Shown piece by piece: positions 26,593 through 38,430 of a DNA stretch of 64,000 nt. The stretch is from the NCBI GenBank assembly GCA_020975405.1, contig JAIOWQ010000005.1, positions 1,116,001 to 1,180,000 on the forward strand. The letters run 5' to 3'. The DNA is from Keithomyces neogunnii. Lineage: Eukaryota > Ascomycota > Sordariomycetes > Hypocreales > Clavicipitaceae. Numbering within the stretch: the first letter of the stretch is position 1; every line of letters begins with the position of its first letter. A model generated the notes under the pieces. The model was not told the origin of the DNA and did no database searches. It saw nothing but the letters and a program-made list of their open reading frames with translations. A program made the position numbers and the translations under genes.

Positions 26593-27884
26593 TCAAATCT
26601 TGGCAATCCCCGACAAATATCCCTCCACCACCGCCGTCATCAGCCTATTCGCAATAGCTTGCGGAGGCGGGACTCTCAAATCACCTTCCTTGTATTCCTT
26701 GCCGGGCGGAGCACCCAATGGGCTAGCTGTGTGTGCCAGGGCCGTCTTGACTTCTTCAATTGTAAACCATTTTGCTGTCTCCAACTCCTTGTCATTCAGG
26801 TTGATCTTTTCCCCGTCTCCGGGCAGAGCCTGGGCAATGGCGCCAATCATGAGACTTGACGGGTAGGGCCACGGTTGTGTTGAGTGTACAACCACGCGGC
26901 CCACGCGAACACCGGCTTCCTCCCACACCTCTCTGCGCACGGCGTCCTCGACGGATTCCCCGGGTTCCAGAAATCCGGCGAGGGTGCTGTGCCAGTGAGG
27001 CGGCCAGCGGCTCTGCCGGCCAAGGAGGATGCGCTGGCCGTCGGCAGACACCACCGCCGCAATCATGGTGGGATCGGTCCGGGGGAAGCAGACATTCGAT
27101 ACGCCGTGGCGAGTAGGACAGTCGGCAAGCTGTACTGCTTCCGAGCCGCCTTTGAGATCCGTCGGTGGGCAAATGCGCTTGTATCCTGCCTCAACGGACA
27201 AGTTGGCGTTGCCGCAGCCTGCGCAGAAGACATTGCGAGTGTTCCAATCAACTATTGAGCGGGCCTGCGCAAACATGGCGGCTATGGGGGAGCAAGGTAA
27301 GCACGAGCAATGACGAGGGCAATGAACCACATACCGGCTTCAGGGTGCAACGATAGGCTTCTTGTGTCGGTTGCTATCCACAGTCCCTTCTGCTCCTGAG
27401 CTTGCAGGAATGCCTCGGCGGCATCCTTCCCCTTGCCCCTGGGCGTCATGTCAATTGCGAAATATGGCTGACCCTTGACCTCTCCGTGCTCTGAAGACTC
27501 AAAGGCCGCATCGTCCCCCTCCACCGTGCCCAGAAAGACTATCAACACGGATGGCTCCGAGGTAGAATCGTAACTTTTTATCCTCTCCGAATCCGCTTGC
27601 TTGAAGGGCACCTCGATAAGCGGCTTCACATCGTCATATGTCAACAAAGCGAGCTTCCGCTTGTCAACCACAAGAGGGTTCAGGTCCTTCAACGCTACGA
27701 ATCGCGCCGAGGGATGTACGGCGGCCTTGCTGAGAAAGGATGCATCGGAGCGGAGGAATGAATAGCGATTGAGTCGACTGCCAGAGAAGTAGTTGACGAC
27801 TTCCTTGCCGAAACGTCTGGTGAGCATGGAGTCGTCGTTGAGGAGAGCGGCAAGCTCAGGCATCACAGGGGTAGAGTCTGTCAT
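26593..27884 (-). CDS. NPY1: NADH pyrophosphatase, Nudix (NPY1/NUDT12 type)
   Basis: Exons 27335-27884 and 26593-27281 give 412 residues. The N-terminal half carries the NUDIX-like leader domain. A zinc-ribbon follows (CAGCGN with two later Cys), then the Nudix box GFLEPGESVEDAVRREVWEE, which matches GX5EX7REUXEEXGU. The SQPWPFPxS-like signature of NADH pyrophosphatases appears as STQPWPYPSSLM. The enzyme cleaves NADH (and NAD-capped RNA in some homologues) to NMNH and AMP. The start at 27884 was preferred because the conserved family region begins soon after it; the open frame extends further upstream. The protein ends in AKI, which fits only a relaxed peroxisomal PTS1 pattern. Family members often lie in peroxisomes, so location is possible but uncertain. 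Confidence 0.93.
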
Positions 27885-29166
27885 GGGCGGTTGTGGAGGA
27901 CGACGGAGGTCTTTATAAACTTCAGAAAATGCCGAGGTGAGGGGCTCTATGAAGAAGCCGGGTGCGGAGAGAATGGAGGAGAGAATGCGCTTGCTGGTCA
28001 AGAGGCCGGCAAATTGGATATCTCGGTTACCAGAGACAAAATAAGCTCTCTGTGCTAGTCCACAATAGTACGTCAAGTTCAGAGCGCAAGTGACCTTGTC
28101 TGCTCATCACACGAGGCGGCTTGAGAGCACGATGATATTGCGGAGGTGATGAGTAATAGCATCTGGCGAGTTTGTGATTGACAGTCTGTCCGAGGCACAC
28201 GCCGGCCTCGGCGGAAGGCGCAAGCTTGGGAGACCCAGCAGTGGTGCCTGTGCAGTGCACACTGCACAGCTTCTAATACTTAAAAAGTACTTACGTACCT
28301 AGAGGTATCATGTCCCAATGGCCAATTGACGGATACCTACGTCACTGTTCTGCCTTGGACGAGCATCGGGTTGTATATGAGCCATTCCCATTCCGTGAAG
28401 AGCACTTTCACCGTCAAAGATGACACTGGGAAGAGTTTTAAAGGCGTTGGCTAGTACCCGAGTAGGTGTAGGGTAGGTCGTTGTCAGTGCCCATGCATGT
28501 CTCATGACATATTAATAGGAGTGATGCAGTCTAGTGCACCGGTCCAAAGAAGCAAGGCAGCATTCCATGGTTTGCAGAGTCCGAGTCGGCAAAGGCACAA
28601 TGGCTGACACTTAAGCTCAGTGCCAACAGGTGATGACGCCTTTTCTTGTTCAAAGGCTGTCTCTGTCACAATGCCGCGAGTGGTTGATTGGATACTTAGA
28701 GATGTCAATGGTGGTGGTTGGTTGTCCACTCAGAGGTCAGCAGCAGCGAGGCGCCGCATCCGTTTTTGGCCCAGCAGGTCCCACCAACTCCGGTCCCCAT
28801 GAACCAGACACGCAGGCCTGAGGCCAGTTGAGCCGAGATCGTCTGAGTCTAACAAGCATCCCAGCTTTGACAAGGAGTACGGAGAAAAAAAAGTCTGATT
28901 ATCTCGATTTTTGCTGTCGCCTTTGCCTGGCCTCGGCCGCCCCGCGAAATTCTTCTCACTCACACACCATCACTCCTCATCAATTATTCCTGCTGCTGAT
29001 GGGGAAAGGGAAATTCGAAACGCACTCACAACTCTCTTTTGTTGGGCCTGCCAGCCTTCAAGTGGTCTGGCATTGCAACCCCAGTTTCCGCCTGCTCTCC
29101 TAGCACCTGATCCTGGTTCAACCTGATCACCAACTACGCCAACAGCTATTACGCCAACCTTTCAGA
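27885..29166. other. Divergent intergenic region between NPY1 and PQ-loop gene
   Basis: About 1.3 kb separates the two divergent starts. It should hold both promoters. Near 28290 there is a GTACCTAGAGGTA word related to the CCTAGGTA family, and near 28875 a partial TACGGAG motif. The frame upstream of the NPY1 start stays open to about 28076, but without family-like sequence. No RNA gene or other coding exon was found. Confidence 0.6.
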
Positions 29167-30626
29167 ATGGCGCCTCCGCTAGCAAACTTGCATCTCGATG
29201 TCGAGGCTATTTCGGGCATTTGTGGGTAAGTTGATCATTCACTGTGCAGTCTTTTTCTTTTTCTTTTTAGGATTTCAGCTCGCTAGGCCCGGGCTATGAG
29301 CCGCACTGTCGGCTGGGGCTTTGAGTTGGTCGTCTATCGGATGCATCATCCGGCGGACCGTGTCATGCATTTGCATCTTGCACAGCATGACCAATCATGC
29401 AAACCGCCGCCAATGCCCGCGCGCACCACATGACCACAACGCCTGAAGGAGCCGTCCAAAACAATGATTACTGACCTTTCTTTCCCCGTCTTAATAGTTC
29501 AATATCAATCGCATGCTGGGGTAGGTTCTGCAACAATTGCTATCCCCGACCTAATGCGAGCTAACTCTGCCTAGTCATCGTTTTCACACCGCAGTTGATC
29601 GCCAATTGGAGATCCAGCTCCGCTGAAGCATTATCCATTCAGTTTATAATTGTGTGGCTGATCGGTGATGTGTTCAATATCGCCGGCGCCGTTCTTCAAG
29701 GCGTCTTGCCAACCATGGTGCGCACCATGACCAGTTGTGGAAGCTCATACCCTGCATAAACTAATGGCTTTCTGTCGCAGATTATCCTGGCCGTCTACTA
29801 TACGTTGGCTGACGTGGTCCTCCTTGGCCAGTGTTTCTACTATCGAGGATTCACATGGCGCGACGAGCCTGCCACGCCTGCTCCCAAACCAAGCGCTCAG
29901 CGCAATGGCGGCGCAAACGAACGAACGGCTTTGTTAGGCGACCGCGAACATAGAGAGCGTCGGGGTTCTGACTGGACCGGCTTGTCACTCACCGTGCCTC
30001 ATATTTCCCACTCTGAGCCGCCGCCGCCGCCGCCCAGTACGCTGCAGACTTTGGTATGGAATGGTTTGATTGTCCTCATGGTCTGCGCGGCGGGCGTCTT
30101 GGGCTGGTGGCTTGGTGATTCGGGCACGGGAAGCGACAAGGAAACCAGGGCCGGTGGAGTAGACGCCATTGAATTCAACCGCCTGGGGCAGATATGTGGC
30201 TACTTGTGCGCCGTCTTCTACATTGCTTCTCGCGTACCGCAGCTGATCCTCAATTACCGGCGCAAGACGACTGAAGGCCTCAGCATGCTATTCTTCATAT
30301 TTGCTTGTCTTGGAAACGTCACATATGTCCTGTCCATATTTGCATATGAACCCCAGTGCAAGCATGAAAAGTGCAAGCCTGGCGAATCAGGACGCATCTA
30401 TGGCCGGTACATGCTTGTCAACCTTAGCTGGTTGGCGGGCGCTTTGGTTACACTCCTTATGGATCTTGTTGTCTTTTGCCAGTACTTTTACTATTCCAAG
30501 AATGATACCGAAGAGGAGGCCGACTATTATACCGAGGCACACGCCGCAGGAGAATATTACAACAGAGAAGGAGCCCACAATGACCACAGACCGTTGCTTC
30601 AACGAGGGGATTCAGAAAACCACTGA
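29167..30626 (+). CDS. PQ-loop vacuolar basic amino acid transporter (Ypq/Stm1-like)
   Basis: Four exons (29167-29225, 29498-29520, 29575-29717, 29781-30626) give 356 residues. Exon 2 is only 23 nt. The first PQ loop is FTPQLIANWRSSSAEALS and the second is RVPQLILNYRRKTTEGLS, the paired motif that defines the family. About seven hydrophobic segments fit the PQ-loop topology. A hydrophilic loop of roughly 100 residues (after YRGFTWRDE) separates the two halves and includes a PPPPPP run. Relatives such as yeast Ypq1-3 and PQLC2 move lysine, arginine or histidine across the vacuolar or lysosomal membrane, so vacuolar basic amino acid transport is the likely role. The substrate is inferred, not shown. 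The tail is acidic and Tyr rich. Confidence 0.9.
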
Positions 30627-31926
30627 TGTCATGGAGAAACACTCTGGATGACAGTACATGAAGAAGAGTAAAAAGGCAGTTGGCAAACCGGAGTTGTGGC
30701 AATCAAAAATATAGGGTGATCCGAGAGGGAACCAGTCTGCGGCGTACGTGGACAGAGATGCAGGGCGTTTTGTTTCGTTTAAAAAAAGGGAATAAGGGGA
30801 GCACAACCATGCTGCACATGACTCGTTTGGAGATGAGTTCCATTGTATAATATTGCGGAGATTCTTATATTTAAAATATTGGTGTCCTTGAACAAGCGTC
30901 CTAGTAAATATGAGATTAAAGTACGTACTCGGTATTGAAAGTCAGTGCATGTGACGCTGCAGTCCCATCCCAGGGCCGGAGTTTCCAGAGCTCGATTTTC
31001 TCACGTTGCCTGCTGGCTAGTGCCCCACTCGCGACCAACCCCACTCTGTCTTTTTTTTTTTTTTCCACCCTATATAAAGTCCAAGACCTCGAGTTTCCCT
31101 TTCTACTTTTTCCTTCTTATTCTACATCATCAGTTGGGATTAAACTATTAACCGTCAAGTTAATTTTTTAATTTCTTACGGAAGACTTCGCTACGGCGAC
31201 TTGCTGCTAGGCATCCTCCACAGTGGGTGTTTGGCCGTTCCCGGTCTCCCATAGGAAAGAAACTGCCTACCTATCACGCACTCTCGATATTATTGTTGAT
31301 GTTCGTGTTGGGGTGGTTCCGACATTTTTTAAACCTGGGATTCGTATTCAATTCGGACGAAATGTAGACGTAGTGAAGCACCCGAAGCCGGTGAAATCTT
31401 TAGCTTGGAGAAGAACAATTGAGGTTCTCCGGGCCGGCTGGTTCATTTTTCACAAAGTTTGTTCCAAATTTTGCTGCGAACTTGTCCAGAACTCGTGATG
31501 ATTTCGCGTCTGCAACGCGAAGGGGGGCCATGGCAGGCAATCACAGGATGAGCGAAACGACCCGAGAAGGTCTCTTAGACTTTATCGTCTCTTCGTGTCA
31601 GTGAAGGGACTTCAGCAGATTCATTTGTGCAGAACACCAGCAAACAATGAATGCTTCCTTTTCCCTCCCCAGGCACTGTTCAGGGACCAGCACGTGACCA
31701 GTAATGACAGTTGTGCAGGCTGTGCACGGACCATCGGAGACGGACAGCACGATTCGCCGCAAATAAATTTTTGGATGGCACCCGTGATTCGGAAACCCGT
31801 CCCATTTTGCGGGCTCATCATCATCGTCTCCTTGCCAGTCCGCCCTTTCCCACCCCACGGACAGCTAACTTGCCCACAAGCATAGCTTGAGCACATTCGA
31901 TATTGACGCCGTAAAGAGAATTCAAA
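30627..31926. other. Intergenic region with an orphan promoter-like element
   Basis: This 1.3 kb gap precedes TIM23. It contains a strong TATA-like site with a T-run (31051-31078) but no ATG-started frame of useful length behind it. Short frames at 31223-31498 and 31595-31885 lack domains. It could hold a long TIM23 5' leader or a non-coding transcript. Confidence 0.55.
31071..31078 (+). promoter_or_regulatory. TATA-box-like site after a T-run
   Basis: TATATAAA follows a 14-nt T-run and a CCACCC word. It is followed by a pyrimidine-rich stretch of the kind found at fungal transcription starts. The next coding start (TIM23) lies about 850 bp downstream, an unusual distance. Motif only; activity not shown. 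Confidence 0.5.
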
Positions 31927-32691
31927 ATGTCCTCGCTTTGGAACGCCTTCACTGGTGGCAACAAGCCGCGCCCGCAGCAGCAGGAACAGACACATTCTTT
32001 CGATGCGCCCCCTTCATCGCAGACCTCGTTCGACCCATCGCAGGGCCAAGGAGTTGAAGGCTTCCTCCAGAGCTCGGCCTTTGCTGACCCCTCACAACTG
32101 CATCCCCTGGCCGGTCTCAACAAGGACACTCTCGAGTATTTGAGTCTCGAGGACTCTGCCCTGTCCGACCTCCCTGGCGGCCAGTCTGTGCTGCCATCGC
32201 GAGGCTTTACCGACGACCTCTGCTACGGCACCGGCATCACATATCTGACGGCGCTTTCGATAGGAGGCGCCTGGGGTCTGCAGGATGGCCTGAAGAAGTC
32301 GGTCGGACAGCCCCCCAAGCTGCGAATGAATGCCATCCTCAATGGCATGACCCGGAGAGGACCCTTCCTGGGCAACTCGGCTGGTGTAGTAGCCATCGTG
32401 TACAACTGCCTCAACTCCTTGATTGGCAGTATCCGCGGCAAACACGATGCTGCCAACACAGTGGCTGCTGGTTTCCTTAGTGGCGTCGTCTTCAAGAGCA
32501 CGAGGGGCGTTCGATCAATGATGGTTTCCGGTGGCGTGGTCGGCTCCGTTGCCGGCGTCTGGGCTGTCAGTCGTACCCGAATAGTCTTGCATGCATTGCT
32601 GCAATCAAGTTGCTGACCTGTTTTGCTGTAGATTATGCGACGATCATTCTTCCCTATTCCTGAGCCCGCAACTCCCCTCGAAAACTTGTGA
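31927..32691 (+). CDS. TIM23: Mitochondrial import translocase subunit TIM23
   Basis: Exons 31927-32565 and 32632-32691 give 232 residues. The N-terminal 95 or so residues are hydrophilic (Gln, Ser, Pro rich, then an acidic segment LEDSALSDLPG) and fit the intermembrane-space receptor part of Tim23. The C-terminal half has four glycine-rich membrane segments of the Tim17/Tim22/Tim23 family, including YGTGITYLTALSIGGAWG and AAGFLSGVVFKSTRG. Tim23 forms the channel of the presequence translocase in the inner membrane. The short last exon encodes IMRRSFFPIPEPATPLENL, joined by a 66-nt intron in phase 0. The start at 31927 sits in a good context (AAAATGTCC). Identification is firm. Confidence 0.94.
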
Positions 32692-33375
32692 TTTTTTTTA
32701 TGTTTTCTTTTTGCCTCGATACGACTTGGCCATGATTTGGTCACCAACTCTATGACGCTTGACATAAGCGTCCCTAATATAGAAAAACAAACTATGGACA
32801 CGGCCGGGCGCAAGTGCAAGCAGAAGCAGAAGCAAAGGGGAAAGAAAGAAATGACGACGGAGGCAAACAAGGAAGAAAAATGTACGGATATGGTGGCAAC
32901 GGATCATGCCCCTTGTATATGCCGGTGTAGCATATTTTCGGCGGAGTTTTTTCTTTACGGTGGCTTTTGTCATGGACCATCTCTCCTCCCATGACTTCAG
33001 TGTACAATATTACATCAGGTACCCAGCGAGCATTAGACCATATAGGAAGAGGGCGTCTGGTCTACATTTACATGATTGGATTCTACATGTCTCGAGCTGG
33101 CCCCAAAGTGAGGCGAAGAAGATGTGCGGTCAGTGTTGTGAAACCACATGGTAACTGAATGGGCGCCGTGGTTGGAATCAAGAGGGGACGACCGCCTGGC
33201 AGGGCAGGGACAAGATTTATTCAACCCCTGAGGCTTCCCATCTCGTTTGTTCTCTTCCCCTAGCCGTTCCAGCCTGCTACTTGACGCGGCCCCCTCCTGT
33301 ACCAAGTCCTGTCACCCGCACCATCGGCGCCAATCCTCAACCACCCCGATAATACGCATTTTACGAGTTATCGAA
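32692..33375. other. Intergenic region
   Basis: This is the TIM23 3' region and the upstream region of the following gene. Frames on both strands are short and overlapping. No RNA gene or motif of note was seen. Confidence 0.6.
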
Positions 33376-33589
33376 ATGTGCCTCCCCTGCTTTCCCTGGA
33401 CGTGGACGAAATACGAAGACCCTCTTGACGCATTGCCCGAGCATTCAGTTTGGGTATACGATGGGAACGGCTGGGTGCTGCGGAAAATAGTAAGTATGCA
33501 GGCCGTTTGTCGTTGCAGCTGGTTAGCCGCTGCATGTGCCGTCTGAAGAAAAAGTGAGCAGGAAGTGAACCGTCAAGGCCAGCCAGCCC

Positions 33590-33631
<42 letters not shown>

Positions 33632-35005
33632 CTTTCTTTTGCCTTGTTTCCTTCTTCGGTTTCTCTTTCCTTTTGGCCTTTTTCCTGTTCTTTTTCTTTC
33701 CCACGCTGATGACCACACACCATCATCGACAAATGTCCTCTGCAACAGGCTGTTCCTAGCAATGCCCGAGGCAGGCAGCGACTCCAAGTCTCCCAAGATC
33801 CGTCGTCCTCCATCCAAAGGGGACATCCATCTTGGCCGTCAAGCCCATTTCACCCCCCATGATCCCAACCCAAAATCCTCGACTACAGCACGTCGCCAAA
33901 ACACCGAAGAAGATAGCGCACCGAAAAACACACAGCCAGACTCCCACCCCCAAGTCGGCGAGGGACCTCTGCCAAACCTCAACAGACCTCCTACCGCACA
34001 GTGGTATACAGCTGCCAACCCGACTCGCACCATCCACTTGTCTGGTGCCCAGCCGGCATACCCTCACGCCTCTATCCCCGTCTTCAACCACTTGCAGCAA
34101 CCCTTCGTCCCCGGCGCGGCATATCTCCCTACCAACATGGGCGACTATCGAAACTGCGTCCCGCCTCCCACGGGTGTGAATTTCCAACCCCCAGTACCAG
34201 ATACCACGTTTGGGCCCATCCCACATGTTTACCTGCCCAGGTTTGACGGTGCTCCGGTGTTTAGTGGCGGTGGTGTTCAAGTTTGTTCTCCTTCTTTTTC
34301 CTTTCTGCCCACTACTTGTTTTGTTTCCACAGCGCCAAGCACCATTACCGTGGTTACGCCCAGGACCCTGTATGATGGAGGGTACAACTATTATGCAAGT
34401 GCTAGTTGCCGCTGCAATGACAACTTCTGTGTCTCGTTTGAATCAGCACCACCCACCCCTTCCTTTCTTCACGTTAACACATGACGCCGTACAGCAGATG
34501 CAATACTAACATCCCACAGCAGCCCATGGTGGCGCCAGCCTCAGGCTACATTGTTCAACCGGGCATGGTGCCCGTGGCCCAACAGCCCGTGATGCTCAAC
34601 GGCCAAGCGTTCGTCCCTGCAGCCGGCGTACCAGGCCAGCCCATCATGAACGCTGCCGCCGGCATCCCAGCGCCTGTCATGGCTACTGCCGCAGGAGCAG
34701 GCGCCGCCATCCCCATGTTACCAGGTAATCTCCCTCCTCCCCCAACTGCCGTGCCCGAGGTCTCTGGCATGGGGCGTACGCCCAAGGAGGAAATTCTCCG
34801 CCAGCTTGAGTTTGCCAACAGCAACGGCCTATTTGAGCCGCAGGACTTTAAGCCTGCGGATGATGACCCTTCCCGCTTTTATTATGTTCGTGAGGTTGAC
34901 GGGAACTGGACCCAGCGCAACCGGTTTACTATTGATCAGATGGGCGATTGTAGATGGTATGTGACGGATGAGGGGTGGTTTTATGCTGTGAGACTGCCTG
35001 GCTAG
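33376..35005 (+). CDS. Unrecognised proline-rich protein with conserved-looking C-terminus
   Basis: The best model has four exons (33376-33493, 33760-34280, 34333-34398, 34520-35005) and 396 residues. Introns 2 and 3 are in phase 0 with clear acceptors; intron 3 has a TACTAAC branch. Intron 1 is less certain: the GTAAGT donor at 33490 does not keep frame with good acceptors, whereas GTATGC at 33494 with the CCTAG acceptor does. The protein begins MCLPCFPWTW, then has a Ser/Pro/Thr-rich linker, a Pro/Ala/Gly/Met-rich middle, and ends in about 100 residues with the look of a folded domain (EEILRQLEFANSNGLFEP, then FYYVREVDGNWTQRN and WYVTDEGWFYAVRLPG). The tryptophans and aromatic residues in the last part suggest a small beta-rich module. 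I do not recognise the family and assign no function. Confidence 0.68.
33591..33629. repeat. (TC)~19 microsatellite in intron 1
   Basis: A perfect TC dinucleotide run of 39 nt is followed by T-rich DNA. It lies within the long first intron (about 266 nt) of the proline-rich gene. A pyrimidine tract upstream of an acceptor could influence splicing. Confidence 0.95.
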
Positions 35006-35519
35006 GCCCAGTGGAATAGAGTAAGTTTAAAACGCTTCCATTGCCAATTTGGAACAGTGTGTTGACCAAAAACAAAAAGGAGTTGCTCGCCTAAGCTTAA
35101 GATGTGCATAGACTTGGCTCATGATTGTCATGTAAGCCCTCACGCTCCTGCATGGATGCGATCTTGCTGATGTCCTTAGGTGGTTCTTTTTTTTTTGGGG
35201 GGGGAGGGGGGGGAGAAGTCCTGAGACACGACCTGGGTACACAAATAGCTTGGCAACCCGAAACCCTTTACGAGACTCCGGATTCGCTAGATTATGACAT
35301 TGCAAATTGGACTCATTCTTTGTCATGGTCAAATGACCGTGGAATATCCTTGTGTGTTGAAGCCAGGCTTTGCCGATCCATTCTATCCGGGATATATACG
35401 TCTAATATGTAATATACCAAATCCGTCGCTCATCAATAGAGCGCTGTTGCATTTAAGACCAGCAGCTCATAAACATTTTCATCCTAAATCCCATGCCCTC
35501 TTTTAATTCCAAATCCATA
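35006..35519. other. Convergent 3' intergenic region
   Basis: The proline-rich gene and the GH47 gene converge here. It contains adjacent T- and G-runs at about 35188-35215. No gene is supported. Confidence 0.65.
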
Positions 35520-37316
35520 TTATGCAACTGGTCTTTTCAAGGGATGTGCCTCCGTATTTAGCACATATTCATCCAAACTGATCAAATCTGGCTCCGAAAA
35601 GATGAGATAAAAATACTTGAGCGTCTCGGCGAGCCAGAAGCTCTGCGCAGCACAATTAGTTTTCGTCGGAAAAATAGTGACGAGGGGGGTGGCAAATCAA
35701 CGTACCTCCATTGAATCAACTTTTTTAGTCTTGCCCCTTGTGCTGACATCCGAAATGGCCGAAAAGGCAAACTTTGTTTCTGTAGAGTTCAAAATGGCCT
35801 GGAACATGTCCCACGCCATATCCTGCAGCTCCTTTTTGCCCGTGATTCTGTACAGAATAAATATGCTCTCAATCGCCTCGGGACGCAGCTGGTACCGCGA
35901 GTCTTTGGCGTTGGCAAACCCCCTGGGTAGCGTCTTGTCTCCCTGTTTCAACCAGATGCTTTCGTCCCACGGACACTTGTGCATGTCGTCGCAGGGAATT
36001 AGACCGAAAACCTCCGGCATGACGCCCGTGGGGAAGGCGCTGTATGCCCAGCCGCAGCCCCGGGCCAGTCGTTCTCCCAGCGAAACGTGTTCGTCAATGT
36101 TGAACAGGCGGCCGCCGAGACCGAACATGCCTCCCACGAAGCAGGTGAGGTGTTGGCTTTCTGGGAGGAACTTCTCTGAAACGTCTGCGTGATAGTCGCC
36201 TGTGAAGAGAACGTCGTTTTCGTTAGGCAGCATGGGCCGAAACAGGAGGTTTTTAATGGCCGTGTCCATTGATGTGCGATACATTTGTTCATAGATGGGG
36301 TCAGCGCCACCCATGAGGGCGTGCATTTTGGGAAAGTATTCGTACAAAGAGTCGGCGCAGGCGCCGAGGGTGAAGCGGGAGCCGCGGACTTTCTCGTTGC
36401 GAAAGTCGAGCGTGATAGGCCACATGCCCGGAAGGGAGGTGCGGTTCTGCGTTCTTTCAAGGAAGCGTGTTACTCGGTCTGTTGCGTCGTAGTACTTTGG
36501 GTCCCCGGTGATCTGGGACAGCCGGGTGAATTCGACACAAAGGGAAGCAGGTGAGGCGGAGACGTCGTCTATTCCAGCAACTAATTGGCCCCTTTTCGCT
36601 TGTTCATAATTGAGCCAGAAGCCGGGGAGGCGGTTGGGGGTGTCGAACCCATGATACAGCATTTCAGCTAGTTCGACTGCCTTGTTAAGCAAGGCCTTGT
36701 CGCCGCTGAGGTCGTAGGCGCTCAGCAAGCCTCCCAGATGCCTGATGGTTGTTTCAAACATGTTGGCGGCGCCGTCTTTTGTGTCGGACCAGTCGATTCC
36801 GCTCACGGCTTTCGCCGCCTCGCGGAACTCATCGCGCAAGTCCATTATCCAAAGCGAGTCGAGCGAATCAACCAACGTCGCAGCCCAACCTCCAAAGGGA
36901 TTCTTGAAGCCGGCGGAAACAGGCATAAGCTCGTCCTTCATCCAGGCATAGGTCTTGTACGAATTGAAGCTCTTCTTGAACGCATCTCGCACAGCTCTTT
37001 GGCGCTTCTTTGTGTCGTCGGTATGGACAAAGGCGTCGTTGGGAGCTTGCACTCGTCCCATTTTCTTCAACGGCGCCGTTGGCATGGGCTTGATCGGCCC
37101 GGGCGGGTGGAACTGCTTGGCCTTGGACCAGTCGAACTTTGGCTTGGGCGAATGATTTCCAGGATCGGCCGCAGCGTGTTGGCTTGGGGGTTGCAGGGTG
37201 TGCGATAGCAAAGGCGAAGGCAATGGATCGTTTGGCATCATGTGCATTACCACCAAGACAATCAGCGCGAGGCCAGTTAGCAGCACTAGCCGCGACATTT
37301 TCCGTGGGAAAGCCAT
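35520..37316 (-). CDS. Class I mannosyl-oligosaccharide alpha-1,2-mannosidase (GH47)
   Basis: Exons 35706-37316 and 35642-35520 give 577 residues. The start at 37316 gives MAFPRK followed by a signal-anchor (LVLLTGLALIVLVVMHMM, about residues 9-27), so it is a type II membrane protein of ER or Golgi. A Pro-rich stem of about 80 residues precedes the catalytic barrel. Barrel landmarks are YAWMKDELMPVS, FGGWAATLVDSLDSLWIM, SLCVEFTRLSQITGDPKYYDA, YLLRPE-like YQLRPEAIESIFILYRITG and the C-terminal ESFWLAETLKYFYLIF across the intron. Acidic catalytic residues and calcium-site threonine regions fit GH47. The enzyme trims Man9GlcNAc2 on N-glycans. The second exon is needed for the conserved ending, and the 63-nt intron is in phase 0. 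ER versus Golgi subtype is not resolved. It is divergent from cyanase. Confidence 0.94.
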
Positions 37317-38430
37317 GGTGGTGATGGCATTGACATATCCAGGTTTCGAATTGCGACGACGAAGCTGGCAAAGTCGAGAGCGGCAAGTTGGAAGTTGATG
37401 AGCATGACCGACGGACAAGGGTGAGATCCGACTTTTCCAAGCAAATACGCTTGAGCTGACATGACTGTGACTGTCTCAAGTATGTCTTAGCTTGAGTCGC
37501 CCCCCAGGGGTTGTTGCACCCTTCTCCTGGGGATGTAAGTGGCTTTATTAGCCTGCATTCCCCGTTTATTATTGAGGTGGATTCGACGTGGGTATTTGTG
37601 GATTGACGGGTGGATTCTTCGTGGAGAACGTTGACGCCCCCACGGAAGCTTTGAATGGACGGGACGGGGTGCTGCGATGCTTCAGTATGCTGCTGTAATA
37701 AGTACTTAAGTGGTCAACTTACTTACAGTCGGGATTCAAATAGGAGTCCTTTCGTCCCAGTGATTCAACGGGCGGATTCATGTTGCAACACCCAAGGAAG
37801 CACATTTACCCGGCCATGCATGCCCTTGCTGCGACGAACCCAGTATCATGCGCATGAGGGCGGGCGAGTCGATGGACAGGGTAGAGCTGCAGGTTGATTA
37901 TACATACCTAGGTACTTACTAAGTATGAAGTGTACAATGGATTGTACGTTGACGAAACGCACAAGCCAATTGCTGAACAGAGCTTGGTCACTAATAAGGC
38001 GTTGAGGGCCAAGAGTCCAAGACGATGTGCCAACACAATCAGATTCATGGATGAGGCAGGTGCAAATCACGTGTGTTGCCGCATGCAGTGGTCGGCGTAC
38101 TACAGGGTGTAGTCATCATGTGCAATACTCCGAACGATGAGGCCAAGATGGACTCCGTGCAGGTTATCTGCATCCAGATCCAGATGTGTGCATCCGCATC
38201 CCACTTTATTGGAGCCCATTGAATGCCAGATCCCCGCGGAGCACCAATGCTCGTCAGCTTGACGTATTGGATATGCGGGCAGGATGGAAATGGCAAACGA
38301 TTGCACGAGATGCCGGGCCATCTCCTCTATTTAAACTGGACCCCTCCTTTGGATCTCTGGCAGTGTCTCCCAGCTCTTTCTACTCCGAATAGCCTCACAT
38401 ACCTGGGTAGTTGACGCACATACGGCCACA
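37317..38430. other. Divergent promoter region, GH47 and cyanase
   Basis: About 1.1 kb lies between the two starts. It includes a TACCTAGGTACTTACTAAG stretch at about 37906. A TTTAAA word at about 38331 lies roughly 100 bp before the cyanase start. No exon or RNA gene was seen. Confidence 0.6.

Noticed and set aside
27885..28076. Upstream extension of the NADH pyrophosphatase frame
   Set aside because: The frame is open, but the sequence before the ATG at 27884 does not resemble the family and adds 64 residues not expected in homologues.
29805..30626. PQ-loop protein starting at 29805
   Set aside because: That start is a TTG inside exon 4 and would remove the first PQ loop, which is present in upstream exons.
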